A DNA stretch of 64,000 nt from Aphrophora alni (Eukaryota; Arthropoda; Insecta; Hemiptera; Aphrophoridae): positions 65,142,786-65,206,785 of the forward strand of contig OY740768.1 in assembly GCA_963513935.1 (NCBI GenBank), in the 5' to 3' direction. Below, one piece after another: positions 13,190-26,000 of this stretch. Each line of letters begins with the position of its first letter. The first letter of the stretch is position 1. The notes under the pieces were generated by a model. That model ran no database searches. It was not told the origin of the DNA and saw only the letters and a program-made list of their open reading frames with translations. Position numbers and translations under genes: made by a program.

Positions 13190-15270
13190 AGTAATTTAAT
13201 TTTTTGGGGGAAAAACTATTGAGTGATGACACATCTGAAATATAAATTTTTCAATTTTTTTGTTAAAATCATACACATCAGTTAAGTGTACTGGCGAATT
13301 AAAAGGAAAAAAAAAACTCCTTGTTGTGTTTATATATGTTAAAATACAATGTGCCTGGTTAAAAATCTTGTACTCTACATATTGCAAAAATTTAATTTTA
13401 AAAATTAGTTTAAATTCTAAGTTTTAGAATTTGATATCTGTAGTAAACTAATGTCACCAAATGTGTAATTTTGTCAGAAAGAAATTTAATTAACGCAGGA
13501 GTAAATCTCTAGGGAGTATCTTCCCTATACATGGCTACATTTTAGAATTGTTTTTTTTCAGGAATGTTCGAAAGGAAAATAAACAATGTAAAAAATGGCA
13601 CTAATTTTCCAATACCCACAAAACCACTGAAGTAATCAAAAGTAATATGCATCGCCATTCTTCCAAAATTTATCTATACTACTTATAGGTGGGAAAAGGT
13701 TGTTTGGTAACTTAGTTTTCAATATACATTTTAAACTTGTATTTAAAAAAATATATATATATTTCTTGGAGATATTTAAAAGTACAATTTGAGCTTGCTT
13801 TATAAACTTCCCCAAATGTTAAATAGTTTTCAATTAGAATTGAAATATACATGATGGTGATCAAGACTCATTTTTGTTTTACACATTTATTCCGAATCGT
13901 AAAATTAATCCTTTTACTTGATACTTGACACACTTGTTTGCACAAATTTTCCCACTATTTGTTCGAAATCGGTAAAGATAATTTTGATAACTATATATAA
14001 CAGTTCCATAGTCGATTTTTGGATTTTTTTATAGGTAATTTTACAATCGACATATTGAAAAGATGTGTCCATCCTTAGAGGGTACATTTCAGTAAAGTTT
14101 GATGAAAATAGTTAAAGTCGATTTTTGAGTTTGGCTCTAATGGTAGCTACCTCCAGATTTTGAGTTAAAAAAACCCACCACTTTATGAAATGGTCAAAAT
14201 ATAAACACACATCAAGTTTGATCAATTGTCAGAAAGGGGTTTAATTAACGGAGGTGCTTCTTTCTCCAGGCAATATCTTCCCCATTACAGGAACATTTTA
14301 GAATTGTTCTTTCAGGAATGATTGAAAGGAACATAAACAAGGGGAAAAAACATTGTACTAATTTTCACACATATCCAACCACAAACCACAGAACATATCA
14401 AAAATAATATGCATTGCTATTCCTCCAAAAATGTATCTATACTACTTACAGGTGGAAAAGGAAAACTATTTATTGATTTTTTTAATTACTGAGTTTTTCA
14501 ATATACATTTTAAATTAGAGATAATTTGGTTCTCTTTTATTAAAACTTTGTAAATATATAAAAGTATAATTTGAGGTTGCATTGCTTGCTTTATAAACTT
14601 GCCCAAGCTTTATATAGTTTTTGATTGAAATTTTAATGACAACCAAAGTTCATTTTATTTTAGAGAATTAATTGTCGTGAGCATTTTGACAATATTTCTG
14701 AACGGTAAGGTTATAACCGACATATTGTAGAGATGGTGACAAATACGTTGTGTCCATCCTTAGAGGATACATTTCAGTAAAGTTTGATGAAAATAGTTTA
14801 AGCCGATTTTGAGTTTAGCTCTAATGGTAGATACCTCCAAATTATGAGTTTAAAAAAACACCGCCTCATAAAATGGCCTAAATATAATCACACATCAAAA
14901 TCGTTCTAATCGTTTGATCTATATAGAACACTGCAGAGATATACAATGAGTATTCCAGGGAAAAACTTTTTGGAGCTCAGTGGACCTTAAAACAGGTAAT
15001 TCTGCGAAGGAGTCAACACGATTTTTTGACCATTACATTACAACACATCCTTCATTTATGAAAATAAAATCAATCAAACCAAAAAGCTCATACTCTACTT
15101 ATTGTAAAAATCTAATTATTTTTAAGATTAGTATTTTTTATATAAATGAAATTGGAATTTTATATTTATAATAAAGTACTTATCACCAAAAGAGTAATTT
15201 TGTCATGTTTTAAAGAATATAATTAACGAAGGTGCATTAGGGTGCACCTTAATTAGGTGCATTTTAATTG
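13190..15270 (+). repeat. Low-copy tandem repeat of a roughly 0.7-kb composite unit
   Basis: The segment beginning TTGTCAGAAAG at 13471 recurs at 14226 (offset 755). A diverged third start is at about 15200 (TTTTGTCATG, then ATAATTAACGAAGGTGC). Both full units contain TTTAGAATTGTT, AATATGCAT and TATCTATACTACTTA in order, then a family D segment (CATCCTTAGAG near 14070 and 14755). The stretch 13365-13405 also matches 15085-15130. Roughly 2.5 diverged units with many indels. No open frame is conserved between units. Confidence 0.8.
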
Positions 15271-16060
15271 TTTTTCAGTAGTGTTTAAATAGGGGGGGAT
15301 TCATTATGTTAAATGAATAGCCAAGAATATTTTATTCTTCAAATTTAGGCTTTCAAAGAATAGTTCGTTAAACAATACGTTTACAAGTACAGAAATAACT
15401 CGCTTAATAACCGCCGTGGTGCAACTTAAATGTGATAAAATAAATATCCTCTAACCACCGCTGTAAGCCGATTTTAGGCAATATATTTATGAACGGTATC
15501 AAATATATCCCATAAGTAATTTAACGACTGTAATGTATCTATTGTTTATTTATTTTGTAAAATAAAATCATATAGATTAACTCAAAGATAAATGTTATAT
15601 CTTTTTTCTCACTATCAAAATTTAACTTGACACGAGAAGAATTAAAAATCATTGATTCTAGTAAAAATATTAATAAAATATCCTTCTTATTTCTTACGGG
15701 GAAAAGTGGCTATAAAACAAGTTCTCCTTACTTTTTCAAACAATCTTATATTCGCTAAGGAATTCTTGCGTCAGTCGCGTATTCTTTTACTATAGAGCTG
15801 ATTTTATTGATTGAGGTATCAAATAAACAGTGTTACCGGCAAATTTGGTGAAATTATTATTTTTTTTTGGAAATAATTATATTCTATATCCTAAAGTTAT
15901 TATTTAAATAACATGCCTGTTACGAGTAAATAAAGTGTTTTACAACACAAATAATTTGAAACAAATGTTATACAATTTTTAACTGTTTTATTTTGTTTAT
16001 TGTTTTGTTTGAGAATGTACAACAGCTGTTTTAAATTATTTTTGGGTTAACTTATATAGT
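15271..16060. other. No gene recognised
   Basis: AT-rich, with a 7-G run near 15292-15298 and a less AT-rich patch at 15405-15475. Nothing further identified. Confidence 0.55.
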
Positions 16061-16340
16061 GCTTACTTTATTTGTGGGGATTCACGTTCTGTTGTGATTG
16101 ATTGCTTACATTTCGCAAAACTAAACAGTTTATTGTTAATGTGTGACAATTGGTTCTGCATTTTTTATCCCGCAGGACTTAAAACTGTAAATACTGTATA
16201 GCGCTTACTTTATTTGTGATTTATTGCTTACATCTCTCCAAGTTAACCGTTTTAGTGGCTTATTGATAATGTGTACGTGGGACCTTAGATATTCTAAATA
16301 CCGCCCGCAGGAAGACCGCATGGAAATCGTTGAACACTTA
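16061..16340 (+). repeat. Imperfect tandem duplication, about 142-bp unit
   Basis: GCTTACTTTATTTGTG at 16061 recurs at 16203. Both are followed by a TTGCTTACAT phrase and by GATAATGTGT or GTTAATGTGT, then a CCCGCAGGA phrase (near 16170 and 16304). Two diverged copies, non-coding. Confidence 0.75.
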
Positions 16341-17281
16341 CTGGTCCATAAGAAAATAGCTGACAGAAATTGAAGAGCACTGAATCGTTAAGTAAAACAA
16401 CAGGTTCAACTGTTTGATAATTTTAAAATTGCACGTTAAAACTGTTAAAATTCTTAACTGAAAACAACTAGTTATTATTTATTATGGTATACAAATAAAA
16501 ACACAAATACCGACTTTTGTACTACAAGGCCAGCCAATGAATAGGTGAGTAAGGTATGAACGTTTGGGATGAAGAGACTATATATCCGAAGTTTGGAAAT
16601 CCGTTCGGACATGCTCAGAAACGAAGCTTTTATACGCTTTTTTCGATGTTTTAAATGTTGTATACAAACTTTTTTCTTTTACAAAAAAAGTCGTGTCTAA
16701 AATATCTAAAAATACCTGAGATATGACTTTTTAAGATTTTGAACGATCGCTAATTTGAAAATTCTGTTCAAAATTTGCTAATTAACAATCTTTTGCGAGT
16801 TTTTATATGATAGACTTTATACTAAATTTTATAAAATTTTCCGAGGAGCTTGAAAAAGATACTTTGAAAAGACGAACTATCTTGGTATGTAGTTCGTCAA
16901 TTTGTACAAAATGAGTTAGTATAGGTTCATTAGAAATACAGAGGAAACACAGAAAGTCCTTTTCAAATGACTGCTATTTTATAATTAATTTTCTAGACAT
17001 TATTGTTTAGTAATAATCTTATTCAACGAATAGTAACCTAAATTATTTGCTAAACTGAAATACAACTAAAATTGGGAACATTATAGTTCTTATTGATGAC
17101 TCTTATAATACTGAGTTTATGTTATTAACGATTTTGTTTTTTAGTTATAGCTCGTTTGTATCGATAAAAATATGATTTAGTGATCAAAAATTGTTAAGGT
17201 ATCTATTGTAAAAAATCGTCTTTTCCTATATATGATATGGCCTAGAAGATAAAAAATATGTTTTGTACTTTTTCTACACCT

Positions 17282-17331
<50 letters not shown>

Positions 17332-17984
17332 CTAAAAATATTAGAAAATAACCTCTCCGGGTAGAATCTGTTAACCTTTTCGTCTGTTATAGTCGGCAAG
17401 ATTCCTCTTATTTCTACGGATCGTATTTCTAGATAGTTGGGATTTAAATAAAATCTCATAAAAGAACTAAAAAAAGCAAGAGTTAAAATAAATGTTTCCA
17501 ATCTTGTATTCCGTGAGGCTGCATAAAAATTATCCAATACGATTGTTATCAGTATACTCGTAACACGACAAAAGCGAAAAGAAGATAATTTACATTGCTC
17601 TCATTGCTTCTTTTTATTTGTAAAATAAACAATCTAGTCACGTAGGCAGTATAGAGAAGACGTGAGTTAGGCTAATTCTTTACTGGAGATAAAACTATTA
17701 AAACTAAACTTTGGGCAATGAAACGGTGACTTTTTAATTTTTAACATATGCGTATTAAATAGAAAAGTATTTAATGCGTTAAAAATATTGTCGATATATC
17801 AGTTATGAGATCCCCTGAAACCAAAAAGTTATTTTTCGAAATGCTGCCTTTCTGTCGTTGATGCAGTACAAACAAGTGGATCGATTTTCATCAAAATTTG
17901 GATGTGGAGTGACTGTATCACAGTCAAGGCTATTATAACTTAAAATATAGGAAGGGGAGGGTTAACTGCTATAATACCAAGCAT
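16341..17984. other. No gene; includes an AT microsatellite
   Basis: An (AT)n tract lies at 17285-17328. The 85-codon minus-strand frame at 17280-17537 ends in alternating Tyr-Ile from that tract and is not credible. The remainder is AT-rich without recognisable coding content. Confidence 0.6.
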
Positions 17985-18045
17985 TTCTCAAAATCGCCCG
18001 TAACAATTTTGATCAAATTATATAAATGTAGCCTCTAAAAATCCA
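17985..18045 (-). repeat. Family D dispersed repeat fragment, inverted
   Basis: TTTTGATCAAATT followed by GCCTCTAA is the reverse complement of the family D core at 7800-7850. Short fragment next to the SINE at 18135-18346. Confidence 0.65.
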
Positions 18046-18134
18046 AAGATAGTAGGCCTACATCAGTGGTCGCCCCCAAATTTGTTAGGTTTAAAATGTT
18101 TTTAAATCGTCTATGGATCTGTAAATCCTTACCG

Positions 18135-18346
18135 TAACAGCCCGTTGAGATCCAAGGCTTGTTAATCGCAACACATCGCAATTCCGTCGCTGTACTTCTA
18201 GCTTTCGTGACCAAGATTCGCTACCAATCTTAGCTACTCACTTTTCTACGATGTTGGGTGAACATCGTATTGTTTTAGCTCTCAAGGGGATCAAACCCGT
18301 ATCTCTTCCACACGAGACGAACTCTAGCCACTAAACCAGCCGGGGG
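18135..18346 (-). mobile_element. tRNA-derived SINE
   Basis: Read on the minus strand from about 18346, the element opens with an RNA polymerase III A box, TGGTTTAGTGG (plus positions 18328-18338). A B box, GGGTTTGATCCC (18287-18298), follows at tRNA-like spacing. Downstream is a non-tRNA body with two hairpins: an 8-bp perfect stem ACGATGTT/AACATCGT (18248-18268) and AAGATT/AATCTT nearby. The head does not fold as a full functional tRNA as far as I can judge by eye. The ends are approximate and I saw no clear target duplication. Confidence 0.78.
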
Positions 18347-19417
18347 CTTTAATGGAAATGTCTTATTAAAGACATATGATTTTAGGAAATGTTATTGTCC
18401 TAAATGGGTATACTAAATTGCAAATAAAATAAAATTACTGTGAAAATATAAAAATGATCTTTCACTGTTGTCATTAAAAACACAATTCAAATGGAATACG
18501 AGATACGCTTAGTTCATGGCACAAGTGAAACAAGCATATAATTGTTTTAATATTTTTTTAAATGTTAACATTATACCAACTTTCTATATCAACTTATCCC
18601 CGAGAGAAATACACGGCGTAAACTCCGTAATAAGAAGATTTTATTTTTCTCGCTTAAAGTGGCAGACGTTTATGGTAGATGGAGATTAATAATAATGTAT
18701 ATCAGTTAATAACTTATTTAGTTTAGCAGTGGATGTCAGAAGAACAAGCTAGAGTTCACGCTTACACGCAATTCGTAAATTCTGGGAATTTTGGTCCAAA
18801 CACCAAGTAAGTGCCATTGCGTGGATTTCATTAGAGTAAAGATTTGAACATGCAAATTATTCATTCTAATATTAACGAAAGGGGTAAAAAAAAAAAAAAA
18901 AAATACAGTTATAATTGTAACTATTACTCAAAAATCTTTTTATAAAAGTGGTCAAGTTTTGTGTTTCTGTATAAACAGCAATGACCATGTATATTGTTTT
19001 CCATTTTGGCTGGCCGTTCCTTCTGATAATATTTGAGTCAATCACAAATAGTGCACTACTGTACATTGAAAAAACAAATTATATAAATGGTAAAATAATT
19101 TCGCAAATCGTCAATGGAAGGTGCATAAATTGTTTATATAAATAAGTAAAGCGTAGTCGATGATAACATTGTCTCGTGGAAGTCTATTTATGATAAATAG
19201 ATAATTTATGACTTGAAGTGGTGGCCTCCAAAGACCTCTTTCCTTAAACGATTGTGTTTACTCTTTCTTATCATAATAGTCAAAGTAAGATTGTTTTGTC
19301 TTCTAATGAAATGATTGTCCATGTACGTGGAGTCAGTTTGCGTCGTGTTTATTCATGCCGCCATGCCTCCCCCTCAACACGATTTTGAATCTTCCGACTT
19401 TCACCCACAACACATCA
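18347..19417. other. No gene recognised
   Basis: AT-rich, with an 18-bp A tract at 18886-18903. A patch at 19320-19430 is less AT-rich but has no recognisable coding content. Confidence 0.55.
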
Positions 19418-19742
19418 ACTTTTACTCTTTTTTTGTAAACAATGTTCCACCTCAAACAAATATTATACAACCATACCTACTGTAAAACATCTAACATCAT
19501 GGTAAGTCAAGAAATAGTTTTATTTGTTTATACAATTTCACATCTATAAAGTGTAGAAGTAACTAGACTATACAATTTCACGTAAACTTTTACTCTTTTT
19601 TGTAAACAATGTTCCACTTCAAACAAATATTATACAATCTTATTGTAAAACATCTAAGATCTAGGAAATTCAAGAAATAGTTTTGTTTGTTTATACAATT
19701 TTTCGTCTATAAAGTGTAGAAGTAACTAGACTATAGAATTTT
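19418..19742 (+). repeat. Two-copy tandem duplication, 168-bp unit
   Basis: Copy 1 starts at 19418 and copy 2 at 19586, both with ACTTTTACTC. Both contain GTAAACAATGTTCCAC, AAACAAATATTATACAA and AAGTGTAGAAGTAACTAGAC in order. They differ by substitutions and small gaps, and no frame is conserved. Confidence 0.9.
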
Positions 19743-19984
19743 TACTGTAATAACAAACAACGATTTACTTACACAAACAGTAAACTTAGATGGAAGCTTT
19801 AACAAATCAAAAGTGTTATTTAAGAAAATGCTGATCTCGCTATGTTTTCCAGTAAACAAAACAAGAAAGTTAGTGTCAAATATTTGTTACTCAAAATTGT
19901 AATAATCATTGAAATACTGAGTTTAAAAATCATCACGTAAAACGATAATAAAAAAAAGAAAAGATTTATAGTTGAAGGCTTGAC

Positions 19985-20280
19985 GCGCTTCATATGGGTG
20001 GTGTAACGATATTGTAGCAATTACTAGAATCAGTCATGTCACCAAGATATTCAGCGATGCAATTTAACATTCCTTTCACATTTTATATCTTAGTACGAAT
20101 TTAAAGCAACGTTTAGTACACTTTAAAAAATATATATTTTCATTAATAAGTAACAAAATCTATTCTATTGATATGTAGGCTACCTTTAAAATAATTTAAA
20201 AAATACGACATTGTTTTGAATCATGAAACTTCAAAATTCACTAAAGAGGCGTTTTAAAAACTATGTATGTGATGTTGAAC
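19985..20280 (+). repeat. Dispersed repeat family G, copy 1
   Basis: Matches 28675-28930 in the same orientation through TTCATGTC/CAGTCATGTC, CAATTTAACAT, TTTAGTA, TTTCAATCATGAA and CTTCAAAATTCAC phrases. Diverged, non-coding, type unknown. Confidence 0.65.
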
Positions 20281-21678
20281 ACGTTTGGAGTAACTTTGTT
20301 AATATTTGCAAATGTTGATTATATCGGGTCTTTCAAAAGTAAGTTAAAACTTTAATTGACTATAGTTTATTTAGTTTTTAACATAGAACAAAATGAAGTA
20401 ACATAGAACATAATGTCATTTGGAATTAAACGAGATTAATCAAAAATATTTAAAATTAAACCAAATTCTTCCTTCTTAGGGTTACTTCTAAGGATACGCC
20501 ATATTGAAGTTTTGTGAAATTATCTTGACCCTGAATACATTCTCCGTATTCAGTGTTAAGATTTCAGCAACAGCAATTTCAACTCCTACAATAGGTCTTC
20601 CTAGCCTCTTGACCCGGTGGTTTCAAACTTACTCATCTTGGGGGGGGGGGAATTTCAAACTATCATACAAGAGACTTCAGGTGAGCTAGTTAATAGTGCC
20701 AAAAGGGTGGTGGGTCTATTTAAGTTTTTACAAAAGTTATGGTGGTGGTGGTGTTGGGGGTGGGGTGGGAGACTGTACAAACACGCTGTATATCGTTGAT
20801 GTATTTATTTTCCTGTTATGTAGATGTATGTTGACGCCAAAATAAAAATATTAAAACTCAGGCAACCTTTATTTAATTGAAAAATAGTAGCACCAGTAAT
20901 CCGCGAGTTTGATTCTTGGCTAATTTATTTATGAGCTCAATTCTGTAATCATACGTAATTAAGGACATAAATGGTTTTACCTAATTTCGTGAGATAAGTA
21001 GCGACCGAGTTTGCAACCTTACGACGAAAATAACATAGTCACAGTTCACAAATTTGGACATTTTCAACTTGTCAAACATTTTATTTTAATTAGTTAGCGT
21101 AGTAGATCTCCACAACGGCCGTTACGTGATGGAGAAAACATTGTCATTAATAAAAACAATCAAGTTTAAATATTTATCTGTAATTTTACCTTTCTAAATT
21201 TATATTAATAAAGTTTCCAAAATATTAAAATATTTATTTATTTTCTCTGTTGTAGAAATGAACACATTTTCACGACAATCAAAATGACTTGCTCTTTTAC
21301 GGTTTTCCTTGTATTTATTTCAAATGATAATTAACTAGTTGTATTTGTTACTTAATTGGAAATGTTTTAATATTAATAAGTTTTAGTGGGAGGAAACTGT
21401 AATTGGCATGCAGGAAGAAACAATTAAAACTAGTAATTATCTGACCTTGGATGAAAAACATCTGTGTCGTAGTACTTTGCCCAACTCAACACAGTTAGTC
21501 GTGCATATTAAACGTGTTACACACAGGTGTAAACATGCTTGTCCATGTGACTGTGGAGTTGTCGATAAAACGTGCTACCCATGATGAAAACATTACATTT
21601 AAACTTATGTCGAAACTATCAATTGCAGCAATATCTTACGTAATGGTTGGGAAGTGATAGTAATGTGTAATCATATAT
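20281..21678. other. No gene; G-rich patch
   Basis: An 11-G run at 20640-20650 is followed by GGTGG repeats at 20741-20770. A B-box-like GAGTTTGATTC near 20906 lacks a convincing A box. The overlapping plus-strand frames at 20504-20799 owe their length to the G-rich patch. Confidence 0.55.
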
Positions 21679-22240
21679 ACAGGGGTGCTGAAAAGTCCTG
21701 TATATCGTCCGGGGAGACGGCTTAATATCTTTTATATTAATTTGGAAAGAAGAGTAAAACCCTGAAAATTCATATATATTCTATGGTTCTTACCTACTCT
21801 TCACCTCCAATGGTGGATGACCCAGGAGGAGTTAGTAGAGAATCTTAAATGTAAGCATAGGTTGATAGGTTCATCATTCTAAAGGACTTGTCAAACAGAG
21901 ATAAATGCAGTACCGCACTTCAAAGAGTTATTCATTAAAAAATAGCGGGTGTTCAAATATTTTCAAAATAAGGAGTAAAATATCCACAGGATTTTTGAAT
22001 ACTTGTTCATAGATATGGACTGGACAATTAAAACTTCGCAAAGAAGTATTGAACTTAAAACCTATTTTATAGTTGCTCAGTCACATTTATCTCTAATGGG
22101 GGGACGGCCCACAAAGAGTCAGAAGGAATCCGATAGCATAGGTTAAGATGTACATCATTTTAAAGTGCTGTTCAAGCAGAGATTAATGCTGCAACCAAAA
22201 GTTCGAGTCGTTACAAAATGGCAGTTAATTTAATTTTTAA
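21679..22240 (+). repeat. Dispersed repeat with internal duplication
   Basis: GGGGTGCTGAAAAGTCCTG at about 21683 begins a segment containing AAGCATAGGTTGATAGGTTC, then CATCATTCTAAAGGACTTGTC, AACAGAGATAAATGC. A diverged second version, AGCATAGGTTAAGATGTAC, then CATCATTTTAAAG and AGCAGAGATTAATGC, lies at 22130-22190. No open frame. It looks like a non-autonomous mobile element, but I cannot name the family. Confidence 0.6.
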
Positions 22241-25200
22241 ATTATCCAAGTTCTTTAGACGTCTTTATTATTCAATGATCTTTATTGCACAATCCATGAT
22301 TACGTTGTTGTGTTTACTTACAAAAACACAGAGAAAAGTTTAAGTTAGGTTAGGAGAATTAATTTTTTAATGTAAAAATTTACCATAAGTACTATGGTTA
22401 CTGGGCTTTTATTTTATTTAGTGAAACATTTCTATTTAATAAATTATTTTACAATTCAGAACCATAATTCAAGAGTTACTGACGGGGTGAATATTTTCCA
22501 GTAGAAATTAAAAAAAGCGAGAACGTTAATTGAAATATTTTTCGGTATAGTACATTTGATCAATATACTCGTAAGCAATAAAATTAACATAATTTATTTA
22601 AAACTTGAGTTAGGTTTACATAGTAAATTTCTAGCATAGCATGTTATTATTTTCATAATTTGTAGATGATATTTAACATAAAAAAGTGATATCTGTTTCT
22701 AAAACGAAATCCATTAGACAAATTACAGGATATCGAAACTTTTAAACGCGTTTTCACTAATCTCTTCGGTGAGTAGTCTGGTTGTAATCTATGAAGCTAG
22801 ATTTTCGAATTTGTACTCAAATCCTTTAAAACATCAAAAACATTTAAAATTATTTCACACAAACTTGCTAAGGAGGATCAACTTATATCACATAAGAAAT
22901 ACATATAGAAGAAATCTAAAATGGAAAAAAGACAAGGGTTTGTGTTGATTTTCACTCAACCCTATTACGAAGACATCTTGATAAAATCCAATATTTTTAT
23001 AGAAAATCCAACTGCATAATTAATCCTTGAATTACACACATGTGGTTTTATTATGTAAAGAAGAAAAGTAGATATAAAAGAATCTAATTTTTAGAAGTTT
23101 ACAAATATATCGTAGTAAAAATTCGGGATTCATAATGACTAACTAGTCCATACAAGGAAGAAGTTAGAGAAAACGGATATCAACCATTTTTTATGGATTT
23201 GGTCTTGAAATGAGAAGTGATCAAATATTTTTCTGATATTTTAGATATCGTTTACAAATTTTGTAAAACGAGTAAAATATCGTTTAATAATAAAATGACA
23301 AAATTCTGAGAAACTTATTGAACATTTCTAGTAATTTATCTGCAAATATTTGATTTAAAGTAATGGACATTCAGGTTGTTTGTACTTTAAAGTTAAATAC
23401 AGTTAAATTCAAGGTTAAATACAGTTAAAGTCAAAGTGAAATACATTTACAGTCAAAGTTAAATCCTGGCTTATTTGTTTTGAGCGACAACAAACCGCCT
23501 AGAACCCTTGTCAACATTCATTAGGGCACTCCTTTAAGATTAACAAAAGTGAACCTGATTTAATTTTATTTAGAAAATTCATTGATATAAAATATTTTAA
23601 TATTTAAATCCGTATGATGACGGTCAAGATTCATTTTGATATTTTATAATCTAAAGGGCCAACCGTAATATTTAAACAATATGAGATTAATTATGTTGAC
23701 CCAATGCTTACTATACTAAATTATATTTTTTTTGGCGGATAATAACTTACCTGATTCGAAATTTTCAGAAACATGTGACCAATTTATTCAGTCGGGTTGC
23801 TACTTTGAATTAAACTTAATACAAATAATCAGCTGAAAGTTTTAATAAAATCGGAATTTTATATAGTATAAAATAGTATAAAAAATACTATTTAGAAACT
23901 TATGTCAACCCATTCTAGCCTTATAATATTATTCAATACGAAATTTAATAAAATCAGTCAATCAGTTCGGCAAAGTAACCAGACTACAGACTGACAAAAG
24001 TTAAGTTCCTGCAGAAACGTGACTGGACTACTCAAAACGAATATATTATCAAATATCTGAAAATCTATTAAATTTTAAAATATCAGAATTTAGTAATTAT
24101 ATGTCAAAGTAGTTTATTACTTATGAAGTTTGTTTTATTTTTCAAAATTACAATATACTATAGCAATACCCCACAGTAATAGAAGGAAGAGAATGAATAC
24201 AAAATCTTTGTGACACCTTTTACTGTAGAATTTCGACCACGATTTAGGTGAATCAATTTTATTTCAGTCCAAATTACATAACGTTACGCCACTTCTCAAG
24301 TTTGTTAACCATGTTAAACGTCGAAATATGTTAATTCCAAACTAATGTAATTTTTTAACAAACTGCACATTACAGATTGATCACGATTGCTATTTCTGCC
24401 TCTGTTAAAGATATAAAACACTTTAAATAGGCAACATGCTTTACTTTTTTTTGAGATACAATTATGGTAAAAAAGTGTTTTTTAAATGGTTTTATATATT
24501 TTTGATGTTATTTCACGGCGTTTAAAAAAAAAAGTTCCACAGAACATATGTTGGAGATAGTTTGTTTGTCATCTGTCATCTGTCTGTTTATGTATTTTTC
24601 TAAAACACCTAAGGAACGGATTGTATTTTGTCCAATTTTTGTATACAAACTTGAAAATACTTCTTATTATGTTTGCTAATTATAATAATTATAATTTTAT
24701 ATAAAACCGTTTTAAGAATTAAGTCCATTTGAAATATAATATCCTGAATATCTCAAAAAAGGTTAATAAAATTTACAAACACAAAATAGTTACCTCTTTT
24801 CCATCGAAAAACAGAGAGATATTTTTATTTTTATTGCATAACCGCGTTATCAATAAATAATTAATAACGGTTCTTCGTTATTTAAATAACACCCATAGGT
24901 TTTCCAGGTTCTTATAGTTTGGAATTGTTTGTGAAAACAAAAAAAAACCATGTTTCCAAAAACTCATACATTAGGAGTAGTGGGAAATTTATGGGAGTTG
25001 TAGTTCATCACTATGAAATTATTTTTACTGATAACTCAGTTATCGTGCGTCCGATACAATAAAAATAAAAATATCTTTGTATTAAAAGAACAAAAATCTT
25101 GTATATGTTAAAATATTGGTGAGGCAACTATCATTGAGATAGGTCTATTTGAGATAAAATATTTTAAATGGAAGCCATTTCGAAATGGTTTCGTATAGAA

Positions 25201-25869
25201 TTAGGTTTTTTCATAAAAATACTTTCCCCGGTGTATAAAAATGCGGATTTTTTATCTTAGTGTCAACGCTTTTTAACTAAATACGCAAATAGACAGGTGG
25301 ACAAATACGAATATCTGGACACATGTTGAACATTTTGTTTATTAAACGACCTGAACCATAAACGACATAAATATAGGTTACAGTTTAAAAGTAATTCAAT
25401 TTGCTACTTTGAAATCAAAATGAACTTTTGTTGTATATTTGTTATTACTTTATTTATTTTTTTACAAGGTTTCTTATTTATTTTAAGTTCGTTGCTACTT
25501 TAAAAGAACACCACGATTTTTTAAACACGAAAAAGTCAAAATTGGTTTCGTAGTGAACAACTAAAATGCTAAAGAAGAAAACATTGAAGATAGTAAATAA
25601 CTAATTCAACACTTTTGATTATAAAAATGTAGCCAAAATTGAATAGTCGATAGAAAAATCTTTTTTACATTCTAAGATGAAGAAAGTTACGTGATGGGTC
25701 AAAAAAATCGATGCAGACTTTTTCACGAATTCATGTTTTACTTCCTCTGAGTCCAAAAATGTGTTTTTTTGGAATGGACCGTCTATTGATTCTGCTGTGA
25801 TCTACACTCCAAATACGTGTACCAATTTAATCGATAGTAAAGACTTTCTTTCTTCGATAACTCAAAATT
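22241..25869. other. AT-rich stretch without recognisable genes
   Basis: Contains a 22-bp minisatellite of about 3.5 units at 23391-23467 (TTAAATACAGTTAAAGTCA-like). Also contains scattered fragments with CTGTCTGTTTATG or ACAGACTGACA motifs near 23990 and 24580, typical of dispersed repeats in this window. No coding region seen. Confidence 0.6.
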
Positions 25870-26000
25870 TGGGTTACCTACCATAAGAAGTCAAAACTAA
25901 AAATTCTAGCTGTCACAAAATCGGCTCTAAACAAAATTTTACTAAAACGTACCCTCATAGAACTCAAAAACAACTTAAAGATCACCATCAGCCCAAAAAT
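25870..26000 (-). repeat. Family D dispersed repeat, inverted copy
   Basis: The reverse-complement phrases AAAATCGGCTCTAAACAAAA and CGTACCCTCATAGAACTC align with the family D core seen at 7800-7860 and 14070-14130. Confidence 0.65.

Noticed and set aside
20890..20960. SINE fragment suggested by a B-box-like GAGTTTGATTC
   Set aside because: No A box at the right distance, and the B box is weak.
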